A stretch of 64,000 bases of DNA, taken from assembly GCF_002163675.1 (NCBI RefSeq), contig NZ_CP019334.1:2461501-2525500 (forward strand). Reading direction: 5' to 3'. Within the stretch, counting starts at the first letter, position 1, and every line of letters starts with the position of its first letter. Made by a program: the position numbers and the translations under genes. The notes below the pieces were generated by a model. The model had not been told where the DNA came from. It saw only the letters and a list, made by a program, of their open reading frames with translations, and searched no databases. This stretch comes from Polaribacter sp. SA4-12 (GTDB lineage: Bacteria > Bacteroidota > Bacteroidia > Flavobacteriales > Flavobacteriaceae). This document shows, piece after piece, positions 27,162-36,800 of the stretch.

Positions 27162-28793
27162 TTATTTTTTTCTGTTTACAATTCTATCAGCCATTTTTAA
27201 GGCATTGTATGCATTTACAACTCTACCAGTAACTGATAAGTCTTCAAATGAAACTAATTCTCCTTTAGGATTTTCTCTTGAAGCAGAACCTGGTTTTGTA
27301 ACTTGAATGTTAATTTTAGTTCCAGAATTCATAATAATATGTTTTACCTGACTTGCAGATAATTTAGGATAATAAGAACGTATTAAAGCAGCTACTCCTA
27401 CTGTAGATGGTGCAGCCATTGATGTTCCACTAAAGTGTTTATACTCGTTTTCTGGAGTCGTAGAATATATTTGTACACCTGGAGCAAAAATATCTACATT
27501 CTTTTTACCATAGTTAGAAAAACTAGCTGGTAATTTTTCGTTATAGTTTGCACTCATTGCTCCAATAGTTAATACGTTATCAGAAACCTCTGTTAATAAA
27601 TCTTTAGAATCATTAGGATATGTTCTTTCTACATCAATGTTTTTACCGTCATTACCTGCTGCATTTATAATTAATACATCATGTTTTGCTGCATACTGAA
27701 TTGCTTCATAAACCCACTCTTTATGAGGAGAATAACCTTTACCAAAACTAGTGTTAATTACTTTTGCACCATTATCTACTGCATAACGTAAACCTAAAGC
27801 AACATCTTTATCATACTCATCTCCATCAGGTACAGAACGTACAGCCATAATTTTTACATTATCTGCTACTCCATTCATTCCTTTTCCATTATTTCTTGAT
27901 GCTCCAATAATTCCAGAAACGTGAGATCCATGCGCTTCACTTTTAATAGAAACTCCTGGGTTTCCATTTCCATAACCTGGAGAATCATTAATATCTTCAG
28001 GATTGTCTCCTTTTCTATAGTTAATATATTCGTTATTTAATAAAGCAATTGACTTATCTAACTGTTTTGTTATTTCTGTTTGTGCTTGTTCTAATGAAGA
28101 TAAACCAAAACTATACATTTGTTTTGCTACTGCAATACTTTGTAATAAAGAAGGGTCTTCAGTTATTATTGCCGCTACATCTTTAGCTGTATAATCTTTT
28201 TTACCTAAGTGTTTTGCTAAACTTTCATCTGCTCCTTTAACTCCACTTAGCATTTGCTCGAATCTAATTTTTGTTTTTCCAGCATTTGCTACTTTCTTTT
28301 CGTGTGCTGCTTTAATTTCTGCAACAATCTCAGGGCTTTCTAAAGATGGGTCGTGTAAAATTCTATCTGCTTCTAAGTTTTCTTTATAAACGTCTCCTAA
28401 GAAGTTCCAACCATTAATATCATCTACATAACCATTTTTGTCGTCATCAATTCCGTTTTCTGCAACTTCTTTTGTATTAAACCAAGCAACATCTTTTAAA
28501 TCTTCATGACCTAAATCTGTCCCAGAATCTACAACACCTACAACAACCGTTACGCTCTTTTTTCCTTTTAAGAAATCATACGCTTTGTCTACTGACATTC
28601 CAGGAATAGAATCTTTTATTAAATCTAAATGTCCCCAGTTATTTTTTTGCTCTTCTGTTAAAGGTCCTTTTTTAGCTACTGCTACAATTGCAACATCCGA
28701 ACCTTGAGGAACTGGAATACTTGAAATTGACTTACAACTTGAAAAAAGTAACCCAGCAACTGCCGTGTATAAAATTGGTTTTAAAATTCTCAT
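27162..28793 (-). CDS. S8 family subtilisin-like serine peptidase lipoprotein
   Basis: A 543-residue peptidase with a lipoprotein signal (AVAGLLFSSCKS). The catalytic triad is Asp in VVGVVDSGTDLGHEDL, His in SEAHGSHVSGIIG and Ser in HFSGTSMAAPSTVG; the oxyanion Asn is in INAAGNDG. A helical insertion of about 150 residues separates Asp and His. No T9SS sorting domain is present at the C-terminus, which fits lipoprotein anchoring. It starts 13 bases after the MBL-fold gene, so they are probably one operon. Confidence 0.92.
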   Translation of the reverse strand: MRILKPILYTAVAGLLFSSCKSISSIPVPQGSDVAIVAVAKKGPLTEEQKNNWGHLDLIKDSIPGMSVDKAYDFLKGKKSVTVVVGVVDSGTDLGHEDLKDVAWFNTKEVAENGIDDDKNGYVDDINGWNFLGDVYKENLEADRILHDPSLESPEIVAEIKAAHEKKVANAGKTKIRFEQMLSGVKGADESLAKHLGKKDYTAKDVAAIITEDPSLLQSIAVAKQMYSFGLSSLEQAQTEITKQLDKSIALLNNEYINYRKGDNPEDINDSPGYGNGNPGVSIKSEAHGSHVSGIIGASRNNGKGMNGVADNVKIMAVRSVPDGDEYDKDVALGLRYAVDNGAKVINTSFGKGYSPHKEWVYEAIQYAAKHDVLIINAAGNDGKNIDVERTYPNDSKDLLTEVSDNVLTIGAMSANYNEKLPASFSNYGKKNVDIFAPGVQIYSTTPENEYKHFSGTSMAAPSTVGVAALIRSYYPKLSASQVKHIIMNSGTKINIQVTKPGSASRENPKGELVSFEDLSVTGRVVNAYNALKMADRIVNRKK

Positions 28794-28806
28794 AATCTCT
28801 CTTATC

Positions 28807-29652
28807 TTAATTAAATATATCTGTAAATTTATGTGTATTCTTTAATCTAACTCCTTTTTCTGTATGCTCAACAGTACAAAGTTCATTGTAAGCATCATGT
28901 TCTAAAAAAAGGTAATAGCCTTTATCTGCAGCCTGGTTTAAAAAAGCTGCTTTCTCTTTAATTGTTAATAAAGGTCTTGTATCATAACCCATAACATACG
29001 GCAAAGGGATATGACCTATTGTTGGCAATAAATCTGCCATAAAAACAATTGTTTTTCCTTGATAAGATAACATTGGTAACATTTGTTTTTCTGTATGACC
29101 ATCCATAAAAAGGACATCAAAACCAACCTGATCTTTATAATTACTATGTATAAAATTTAATTGTCCGCTTTCTTTAATTGGATTGATATTTTCTTTAAAA
29201 AAAGATGATTTTTCTCTCGGATTTGGTTCTGTTGCCCATTTCCAATGTTGCTCATTAGACCAAAATTTAGCGTTTTTAAATACGGGTTGTAAAATAGTTC
29301 TGTCAGCATTCCATTCAATAGCTCCTCCACAATGATCAAAATGCAAATGTGTTAAGAAAACATCTGTAATATCATCTCTATGAAAGCCATGTTTTGCTAG
29401 TGAAGAATTTAATGAAAAGTCTCCAAAAAGGTAGTAATAACTGTAAAATTTGTTTGATTGTTTAGCTCCTAAACCAGTATCTACAAGAATTAAACGATCA
29501 CCATCTTCGATAAGCATAGAGCGCATACTCATATCTATCAAGTTGTTATCGTCTGCAGGGTTTGTTTTTTGCCAGATGGTTTTTGGAACAACGCCAAACA
29601 TTGCACCTCCATCTAATTTAAAGTTACCAGTTTCTATGGGATATATCTTCAT
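28807..29652 (-). CDS. MBL-fold metallohydrolase
   Basis: A 281-residue metallo-beta-lactamase fold protein with the metal motif LTHLHFDHCGG, a downstream His in MDGHTEKQM, an Asp in VFMADLLP and a final His in FLEHDAY. The layout is like that of AiiA-type lactonases and related hydrolases, so lactone cleavage is possible but not shown. An ATG 15 codons upstream (29697) exists; I prefer 29652 because MKIYPIETGNFKLDGG is how the family begins. Confidence 0.85.
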   Translation of the reverse strand: MKIYPIETGNFKLDGGAMFGVVPKTIWQKTNPADDNNLIDMSMRSMLIEDGDRLILVDTGLGAKQSNKFYSYYYLFGDFSLNSSLAKHGFHRDDITDVFLTHLHFDHCGGAIEWNADRTILQPVFKNAKFWSNEQHWKWATEPNPREKSSFFKENINPIKESGQLNFIHSNYKDQVGFDVLFMDGHTEKQMLPMLSYQGKTIVFMADLLPTIGHIPLPYVMGYDTRPLLTIKEKAAFLNQAADKGYYLFLEHDAYNELCTVEHTEKGVRLKNTHKFTDIFN

Positions 29653-29825
29653 TCTATATAAATTAAAATCATTGAAATTACCTATAAAAATAATCAATAT
29701 GATTCAATTAATTCATAATACTCTTTAAAAAGTATACAGAAAACAAAGATGTGGAAAATTACATAAGTTTTTGTTAAAAAAATCTAAAGGTTACCTATTA
29801 AAACCCTTTTTATATTTGAAATAGT

Positions 29826-30005
29826 TTAAGAACTATAACTTGGTTTACTTATACTCTTATTAATTTTTATTTTACTTAAATATTTGGCAACTCTTAAAAT
29901 AGCAAAAACTGAAACAGCTAAACCTAAAAGAACAAAAACTAATTCGTTTTCAAAGATTGATTGAGCAGTTACTACATTGTCTGGTGGCATAATTTGTAAA
30001 AACAT
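29826..30005 (-). CDS. 59-residue single-helix membrane protein, unknown
   Basis: A short gene on the minus strand. The product begins MFLQIMPPDNVVTAQSIFEN, has one transmembrane helix at about 22-39 (LVFVLLGLAVSVFAILRV) and a basic tail (YLSKIKINKSISK). A TACCTTTG -7 element lies 26-33 bases upstream, which supports a real, separately transcribed gene. I do not recognise the family. The rest of 29698-30122 holds nothing else I can identify. Confidence 0.55.
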   Translation of the reverse strand: MFLQIMPPDNVVTAQSIFENELVFVLLGLAVSVFAILRVAKYLSKIKINKSISKPSYSS

Positions 30006-30030
30006 AATTTAAAGTATTTTAATTGTTTAA

Positions 30031-30038
30031 CAAAGGTA
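30031..30038 (-). promoter_or_regulatory. Putative -7 element for the 59-residue membrane protein
   Basis: TACCTTTG on the minus strand matches TAnnTTTG; predicted start near 30024 gives a leader of about 20 bases. Confidence 0.5.
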
Positions 30039-30122
30039 CTACAGAACTTGACTCTTAAATAAATGTTTTCGACAAGATGCAGTTATGTTTCGGTGACCTG
30101 CACGCTACTAACCTTAAGTATT

Positions 30123-32471
30123 TCAATCTTTTACGATTATTTTCTGATCAATTTCGTTTCCAAAGTTATCTGTAACAGAAATCACATAACTACCTGTATT
30201 TAAATCAATTGAAAACTCATGTTCCTCTTCTGTTGTTCCTAAAAAAGCAGTATCTAAATACCAAAACAATTTTGCTTCATTATTAGAATGTGCAATTTTA
30301 AGAATGAGTTCATTCTTTTTACCATCGAAATTTTTAGGTAAAAAAATCGTGCTTTCTTCTGTTGGATACATAAACTTCATCGAGTTTTTACTTTCACTCA
30401 AACAATCATTTCTAAATTTAGGTAATGGTTTATAAAACGGATTTTTATCCTTGTAATAATATTCCATTAAAGGCGGCAATACAAACCAGGGTTTTTGTTT
30501 GATGTTTTCTAAACGTTCACAAGAAGTGTTTACTTGGTAATTTTCTGAAGCATCAACATTTACCAAAATATGAAACGGACAAGGAGCAGTTTTCAACCCA
30601 GCATTTTGTACAAATTTTAGCTTTTTCTCTTCACAAATATTGGTTGCTCTAAACCCACTTTTACTACAAATTTCAACCTCCGTCATTTCATCAAAAGGTT
30701 TTTCAAACCATTCAGAATTTGGTAATTTATCAAACACATCAAATAAAATAGGTGCAGCAGCTTGCACACCAACCAAACCAGGTCTTCCTTCTCCGTCTGC
30801 ATTTCCAACCCAAACACCAACTACGTAATCTTTTGTTGTACCAATTGCCCAAGCATCTCTAAAACCAAAACTTGTTCCTGTTTTCCAAGCAATTTGTTTT
30901 GAGGAATCAAAAAACTCCCAATTCTGATCTGCATTTGGTCTATTTACATCTTTTAAACTCTCAAAAGTTAGGTAAATTGAGGCTGCATCAAATATGATTT
31001 TCTCTGATGATTTCTCTCCTAAATCAATTTTCTTATCAACATAAAATGAAGGTTCAGAAAATTCGTTTGTAAAATATCTACTCGAATTTTCTGTATAATG
31101 ATTTACTGTTGATGACATCGACGCATAACTTTTACATAAATCCCATAAGTTACTTTCTGCTCCACCTAAAGCCAATGTTAATCCATAATGATTTGCACTC
31201 TTTCTTAAATCTTTCAGTTTTAATTTTAGTAAATAATCGTGAAATTTATCCAAACCAAAACTTTGTAACATTCTAACTGTTGGTACATTTAAAGATTTAG
31301 ACAATGCTAGTTTTGCTGATATTGCTCCTGCATATTTCTTATTGAAATTTTCTGGATGATAACTCCCAAAATTTGTTGGAATATCTGCCACCAAAGTATT
31401 TGGCAATAAATCTCCAGAGTCTAACATTGCAGCGTATAAAAATGGTTTTAAAATACTTCCCGTACTTCTAGGTTTATCAATTACATCAACATCTTTTTGG
31501 TGTTTATTATCTGTTGGAGCATTCCCTACGTAACTCAATACTTCTCTTGTTTTTACATCTAAAACCAATACAGAAATATTATAAATTCCGTTTTTACTTA
31601 ATTGATTGTAATGATTTTTTACAATTGTATTTGCCTGATTTTGTAATCGCTTATCAATAGTCGTTTTTACAAATTCTCCTTTTTTCTGTTTGTTGATTTT
31701 CTGTAATAAATGCGGAGCAATTTGTGGAATTGAATATGCTTTTTGAGGTAACTCTTCTAAAATAGATAAATCATAAGTTAGTGAATCAATTACTTTTTTA
31801 GAAAGTAATTTCTTTAACAATCGATTTCTTTTAACCAATAATTTTTGTTGATTTTTTCCTGGATAAATCAAGTTTGGTGCATTTGGTAAAACCGCTAAAG
31901 TTGCAGATTCTGCCCAAGATAAATCCGTAGATTTTCTATTAAAATAACGCCAAGAAGCAGCATCTAAACCAACAACATTTCCACCAAAAGGTGCATTTGA
32001 ACTCCAATAGGTTAGAATTTTTTCCTTTGAAGTTCTCAATTCTAAACGAGTTGCTAAAATCAATTCTTTTACTTTCTCAAAATAAGTTCTAGATCTATTA
32101 TCTCTACTCAATCTAATTACTTGTTGCGTAATTGTACTTCCTCCTCTTTTTACACTTCCTGCTTGTAAATTTTGTTTTAAAGCTTTAAAAATTGAAATTG
32201 GATTAAATCCCGGATGTTGATAAAAATATTCATCTTCAAACTGAATTAAACAGGTTTTAAATTTCTGCGGAACAGCATCGTTATGAGGAAATCTCCATTG
32301 ACCATCTTTTGCTATTAAAGCGCCTAACAATTCATTATTATTACTTGTAATAACAGTAGATGTTGGTTTTGTAAACAAATCATTGGGCAAACAAAATGCA
32401 TAGAAAATCAACAAAACAACAAGTAATATTGTTTTCTTTTTATGACGTTTTATGTAGTTTGTTATTTTCAA
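30123..32471 (-). CDS. pbpC: Penicillin-binding protein 1C
   Basis: A 782-residue class A PBP of the 1C type. There is one N-terminal transmembrane helix. The GT51 domain has IQFEDEYFYQHPGF and GGSTITQQVIRLSR. The transpeptidase has the acylation Ser in STGSILKPF, SLN (SKSLNVPTVR) and KTGTSFGFRD. The C-terminal BiPBP_C domain (last 90 residues, ending GSYVISVTDNFGNEIDQ) defines the PbpC group. In many bacteria pbpC is paired with an alpha-2-macroglobulin gene; here that gene lies upstream on the same strand but is separated by an IS110 element. Confidence 0.95.
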   Translation of the reverse strand: MKITNYIKRHKKKTILLVVLLIFYAFCLPNDLFTKPTSTVITSNNNELLGALIAKDGQWRFPHNDAVPQKFKTCLIQFEDEYFYQHPGFNPISIFKALKQNLQAGSVKRGGSTITQQVIRLSRDNRSRTYFEKVKELILATRLELRTSKEKILTYWSSNAPFGGNVVGLDAASWRYFNRKSTDLSWAESATLAVLPNAPNLIYPGKNQQKLLVKRNRLLKKLLSKKVIDSLTYDLSILEELPQKAYSIPQIAPHLLQKINKQKKGEFVKTTIDKRLQNQANTIVKNHYNQLSKNGIYNISVLVLDVKTREVLSYVGNAPTDNKHQKDVDVIDKPRSTGSILKPFLYAAMLDSGDLLPNTLVADIPTNFGSYHPENFNKKYAGAISAKLALSKSLNVPTVRMLQSFGLDKFHDYLLKLKLKDLRKSANHYGLTLALGGAESNLWDLCKSYASMSSTVNHYTENSSRYFTNEFSEPSFYVDKKIDLGEKSSEKIIFDAASIYLTFESLKDVNRPNADQNWEFFDSSKQIAWKTGTSFGFRDAWAIGTTKDYVVGVWVGNADGEGRPGLVGVQAAAPILFDVFDKLPNSEWFEKPFDEMTEVEICSKSGFRATNICEEKKLKFVQNAGLKTAPCPFHILVNVDASENYQVNTSCERLENIKQKPWFVLPPLMEYYYKDKNPFYKPLPKFRNDCLSESKNSMKFMYPTEESTIFLPKNFDGKKNELILKIAHSNNEAKLFWYLDTAFLGTTEEEHEFSIDLNTGSYVISVTDNFGNEIDQKIIVKD

Positions 32472-32484
32472 TTTTTGTTTTCTT

Positions 32485-32550
32485 TTGTCATTGCGAGGTA
32501 CGAAGCAATCTGTTATTTTAATTGAGAGATTGCTTCGTACCTCGCAATGA
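32485..32550. repeat. REP-like palindromic repeat, interrupted by the IS110 element
   Basis: Perfect 24-bp arms 32488-32511 (TCATTGCGAGGTACG...) and 32527-32550, with a 15-base spacer. The arm extends left through TTTG (32485-32487 plus one T), and the matching CAAA is found at 33787-33790 on the far side of the IS. The intact repeat therefore had 28-bp arms. The type (CATTGCGAGG...CCTCGCAATG) is a common intergenic repeat in flavobacteria. Confidence 0.85.
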
Positions 32551-32589
32551 TCTGTGTTAAAAAACTATTATTTATTGTTAAAATTTCTT

Positions 32590-33561
32590 TTATTTCAGAA
32601 AATATAAGTTTTGATGATTTTCATTGTAAATTTGTTTGTTAGTCGCAATAGAAAAAATTTGCTTTATTAATTTATTAGCTATTGCAATTTTAATTACTCT
32701 CTCGGGTTTTCCTTTTTCTTTAAGTCGTTCATACATTTCGATACAATTTTTATTTACTCTTTTTGCAGACCAACTACATAAATACAAAAGTTTTCTAATT
32801 TGAGGTTTGCCCATTTTACAAATATGTCCTTTACCTTTTACACTTGTTCCTGATTGATATAGCCTTGGACTAAATCCTACAAAAGCAGTCAGTTGTTTAT
32901 AGTTATCAAATTTTGTGAAATTATCTGTAATAACACTCATCATAATAGCCGTTTTTAGCCCGATTCCTGGTATCGTTTTTATTCTTTCAACCGTGTCTTT
33001 ATAAGCTAATCTTCCTATTTGCTCTATCTTTTTTTCAAACTTATCAATACGTCTTATTAATAATATTAGTACTTGTTTTAATTCTTTTCTAAGATCCGAA
33101 CTCAACAAACCTGTTGCTTCAAAGGATTCTAATTGTCTTTTTGTTTGATGTTTTTGTTTTTTTAGTAATTCTAAAGCTGTGTAAAGTTGTTTAATTTCTA
33201 TACTAGGTTTACTCTCTGGACACCATCTTTTTAACTCATATTGAGCACCATATTCGGCAATTGTCTTTGCGTCTTTTTTATCTGTTTTTGCTCTATATAA
33301 TCTTGTTTGACTATATCTTCTAATTATCAAAGGATTTAATACACATACATTAAAACTAGATGCATGTAAAAAAGTTGCTAACTGAACATAATAAGGACCA
33401 CTAGCCTCCATTACAATCCAGTCTGATGCACTAATCAATTTAATAAATTGCTCAAAACCTGTATTTTGATTCTTAAAAATTTTGTGAATCCATTTATCTT
33501 TTTCTAAATAAGAAACATCAAAGGTTTGCTTACTAATATCAATTCCTATAATTTTACTCAT
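32590..33561 (-). CDS. IS110 family transposase (DEDD recombinase)
   Basis: A 323-residue transposase. The N-terminal RuvC-like DEDD domain has IGIDISKQTFDV (Asp), IVMEASGPYY (Glu) and RAKTDKKDAKTIAEYG (Asp-Asp). The C-terminal Tnp_20 domain has IKTIPGIGLKTAIMM and FVGFSPRLYQSGTSVKGKGH with the nucleophilic serine. I begin at MSKIIGIDISK; an in-frame ATG 14 codons upstream (33603) would run into the predicted guide RNA. No frameshift or stop is visible, so the element looks active. Confidence 0.93.
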   Translation of the reverse strand: MSKIIGIDISKQTFDVSYLEKDKWIHKIFKNQNTGFEQFIKLISASDWIVMEASGPYYVQLATFLHASSFNVCVLNPLIIRRYSQTRLYRAKTDKKDAKTIAEYGAQYELKRWCPESKPSIEIKQLYTALELLKKQKHQTKRQLESFEATGLLSSDLRKELKQVLILLIRRIDKFEKKIEQIGRLAYKDTVERIKTIPGIGLKTAIMMSVITDNFTKFDNYKQLTAFVGFSPRLYQSGTSVKGKGHICKMGKPQIRKLLYLCSWSAKRVNKNCIEMYERLKEKGKPERVIKIAIANKLIKQIFSIATNKQIYNENHQNLYFLK

Positions 33562-33611
33562 ATCAAATGTTTTTATAGAAAAATTACTACATTTACTTAT
33601 CAATCCTAAAT

Positions 33612-33732
33612 ACAGACTTGATGGTCTAATGATCTGTTCAAGTTTATGTAGTAAGGGGTAAAGTGATTAGCATTGCGAACGGTCTTTAATGACAAATGAC
33701 GGACTATAATCTTTTCCTTTACCCTTACTTTT
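33612..33732 (-). ncRNA. Candidate bridge RNA in the IS110 left end
   Basis: The leader can fold. An outer stem pairs 33650-33663 with 33717-33729 (AGTAAGGGGTAAAG against CTTTACCCTTACT, one bulge), and an inner stem pairs 33665-33669 with 33707-33711. The enclosed loop contains, in RNA sense, TTTGTCATT (33696-33688) and then GTTCGCAATG (33680-33671), separated by 7 bases. Together these specify TTTGTCATTGCGAAC, against the actual target TTTGTCATTGCGAGG. A second folded region nearer the gene (33612-33642) includes ACAGAT, as at the right end of the IS. Boundaries are approximate. Confidence 0.65.
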
Positions 33733-33807
33733 CTTGTTAAATATTAAATCTAATTTAAGCTTTTTAAAAACAGATCCTTATTTTTACAAACATAGGATGA
33801 CATTTTT

Positions 33808-36800
33808 CTACTTAATAACGTTTATCCAACGCCCTTTTGTTCTCACTAAATAATCATTATCATACATCGCTTCTACTTGAACTCCGGGTAAATAATACTT
33901 TCCTAAATATGCTGCATTCAATAAAACTGTAAAGGTTTTTGTTTCCGCAGTTTTCCTTCCTTTGTTTAAATCAAAATAAAAATTAACACGATCATCCCTA
34001 ATATCTGTATAACGAGCTTCACTTTTTGCGGTAGCTCCAAAATCTGTAAATCGAGTATTTACAATTTCCCATCCTGAAGGAAAAATTTGAGTCAATGCAA
34101 TATCTTTTACCGATTCATTTTTAGGATTACTCACTGTAATTTTCGCAACAAAATCCTGACCTTGTTTCAACTCATTTATGTTTATCGCTTTTCCTTTTAA
34201 ATCCTTATAATTAACAGAAACACTTAAACCTCTACTTTCAGAAATTTCACTTCCTAAAGGCAACTTCCCAGAATTTATGATTCGTGCAAAAACGATATTA
34301 TTTTCATTATTATTTATACTGATAGAATTGGCCCCTTTCTTCACTTTTAAAGTTCTTTGCACCATAGAACTTGCAGTTTTTAAGGTTTCATTATCACCAG
34401 CATTTGTGTAATTAATATTGATAGATTTACCTCCGTTTTTAACCACCATTTTACCAATAGATAATAAACTAAAAGCAGTAGATTGTGTACTCATCCAATT
34501 ATTGCTCGATAAATCTTTAGCAATACTTTTCGCTATACTTTTCACCTCTTTATTGTTGGTTAACAACATTGTTTCTAGCGCCATTGCTCTATTTCTTGTT
34601 ACAGAACCATAATTGTAATAATTGTAGCCAGAAAAATTCAAATCTGCCTTTCCCATAATTTCTGTACTCGCTTCTTTATGACCAACCAATGCATACGCAG
34701 CAGCCAATCTCCATTTTGCTTCGTTAGAAATCTGCTTAAATTCTCTTAAACGATTCATTGCCGATAAATCTGCGCTTCCTGCCAAAGCCAACGTATACAA
34801 TCTGTAAGCTTGCGATAAATCTCTTGTATAACTGTTATAATTCGGGCGCCAATTTCTTGCTGCTTCTTTTTGATATCTTATAAAATTACTTTTAAAAGTT
34901 AACGGTAAAACAAATCCTTTTTTCTCTGCTTCTAACAGAAAATGACCAGCATAACTTGTTCCCCAATCACTCATTCTACTTTCTCCCATCCAATAACTCA
35001 AACCTCCATTTGCTTTCTGGAAATTACCTAAACGTTTGATTCCTTTTTCAATATTATTCTGAATTTCTTGTTTTTTAGCTGATGTTAAATCAAAAAGGTC
35101 ATTCAAAAATAATTGAGGAAAAACACTTGATGTAGTTTGCTCTACACAACCATGTGGATATCGAATTAAATATGCTAATCTCCCTGTAAAGTTGATGGAC
35201 GGTATTGTAGATAACTCCAAAATTGCTGTATTAGAATCTTCAACTCCAAACGCATTAAAAGTGATGGTTTGTGTTTGTTCTCCTTCAATATTTTGATCAA
35301 TTATTTTTGATGTAATTGGGTTTGGATTCACAACATCTAATTCTACTTTATAAGTTGATTTTTCACCGTCTCCTGTTGCAATAATTTCAACAGTATTTAT
35401 GCCATTTGCTTTTAAAACATCCAATTCAAAGTACACCATTTTTTCACCTGGTTTTTCAAATGCGAGCCTTTTAGATTTGCTGCCAACTACAGAAATTCCG
35501 TTAGACGTTTTTACTTGAACTGTAACATCCTTTACTCTTTTATCCATCGCAAAAACGGAGACTGGCAATATCACTTTTTCTTTTGGTGATAACTTTCTAG
35601 GTAATGTTGCCAATACCATTAAAGGCTTTTTAACAGGAACTGCTTTTTCTGCATTTCCAAAAGCTTCATTTTTAACATCACCTGCAATCACCATCGTTCT
35701 CACAGAACCAATATAATTTGGCAACGTAATTTTGTGCGTTTTTGTTTTTCCTTTTGATAAAAAGAAGGGTCCTAAATATTTTACAACTGGTTTAAATCGA
35801 TTTGCTTTTCTATTTTTTCCTTTTGATAAACTTCCATCACCACCAATTGCAAAAACCTGATCTACACTTCCTGAATACGCACCAATAACATCATCAAAAA
35901 TATCCCAAGTTTTTACACCCAAAGCTTCTCTTGCATAAAATGTTGTGTACGCATTTGGAGTTTTAAAACGTGTTAAGTCTAACAGACCTTCTTCTACAAC
36001 AGCCAAAGTATACGTCATTTCTTTGTTGTTTTTTTCTGATATTTTTACAGTGAATTCCTTTTCTGGCTGTAATTCATCTAACATCGAAATCTGTGGTTCT
36101 AATTTGGTGTTTTTATCTTCAACCAAAACAGGGATTACACCAAACAATCTTAAAGGCAAATCATTTTCTGAAACTTGATGCGGTTGTAATAATGAAATAT
36201 TGACAAACACATTTGGTGTCATATTTTTGTTGATGGGAATTTCTACAGAAGTTGTTCCTTTTTGAGTTTTCACCCACTTCGTTTCTAAAACTTTTGTCCC
36301 GTTTTCTATACTGATAAGCGCTCTACCTTCACTTCCAGAAGGAAATGTGATTTTAGCCGTTTCACCAACATTATATTTTTCTTTATCCGCAGAAAATACC
36401 AACATTTTTGCAGCTTCTTTATCACCCGAACTTGAGTTTTGCCACCAATTCTTATAGAAGTAAGCTGTTCTTCCGGTTGAATGACCACTTTTTTTATCAA
36501 TTACTCTAATTAAAAAACGACCTCTATCTCTTTCTGGAATATTGATTTTAAAACTTCCTTTTCCTTTAGAATCTGTACTAATTTTTAATGTTTTGTATTT
36601 ATTATGATAACTGCTTGATGTATATCTTGATAAGTTGTCTGCTGAAGAACTCCACCACCAACGCCATTTAATCTGATAGATTTCAACTTCAATTTCATCT
36701 CTTTTAACTGGATTTCCTTTTTCATCTACGGTTGCAATTGAAAACGTCTGGTTTTCATCCGTAAAAAACGAACCATATCTATTTCCTTTTGGCGATTTTA

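Larger units (their letters stand above)
32551..33785 (-). mobile_element. IS110-family insertion sequence, about 1235 bp
   Basis: The ends are defined by target reconstruction: joining 32549 to 33786 restores a perfect repeat, with one T shared at the junctions. Imperfect inverted sequences lie near both ends (ATCTGTGTTAAAAA from 32550; TTTTTAAAAACAGAT ending 33775). There is no target duplication beyond that base, as usual for IS110. The transposase is on the minus strand, with about 224 bases of left-end leader and only about 40 bases at the right end, the arrangement of the IS110 group rather than IS1111. Confidence 0.82.

Noticed and set aside
32590..33603. IS1111-type classification of the IS, from the subterminal inverted sequences
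   Set aside because: Only about 40 bases lie between the stop and the right end, leaving no room for a 3' guide RNA; the long left-end leader fits the IS110 group.
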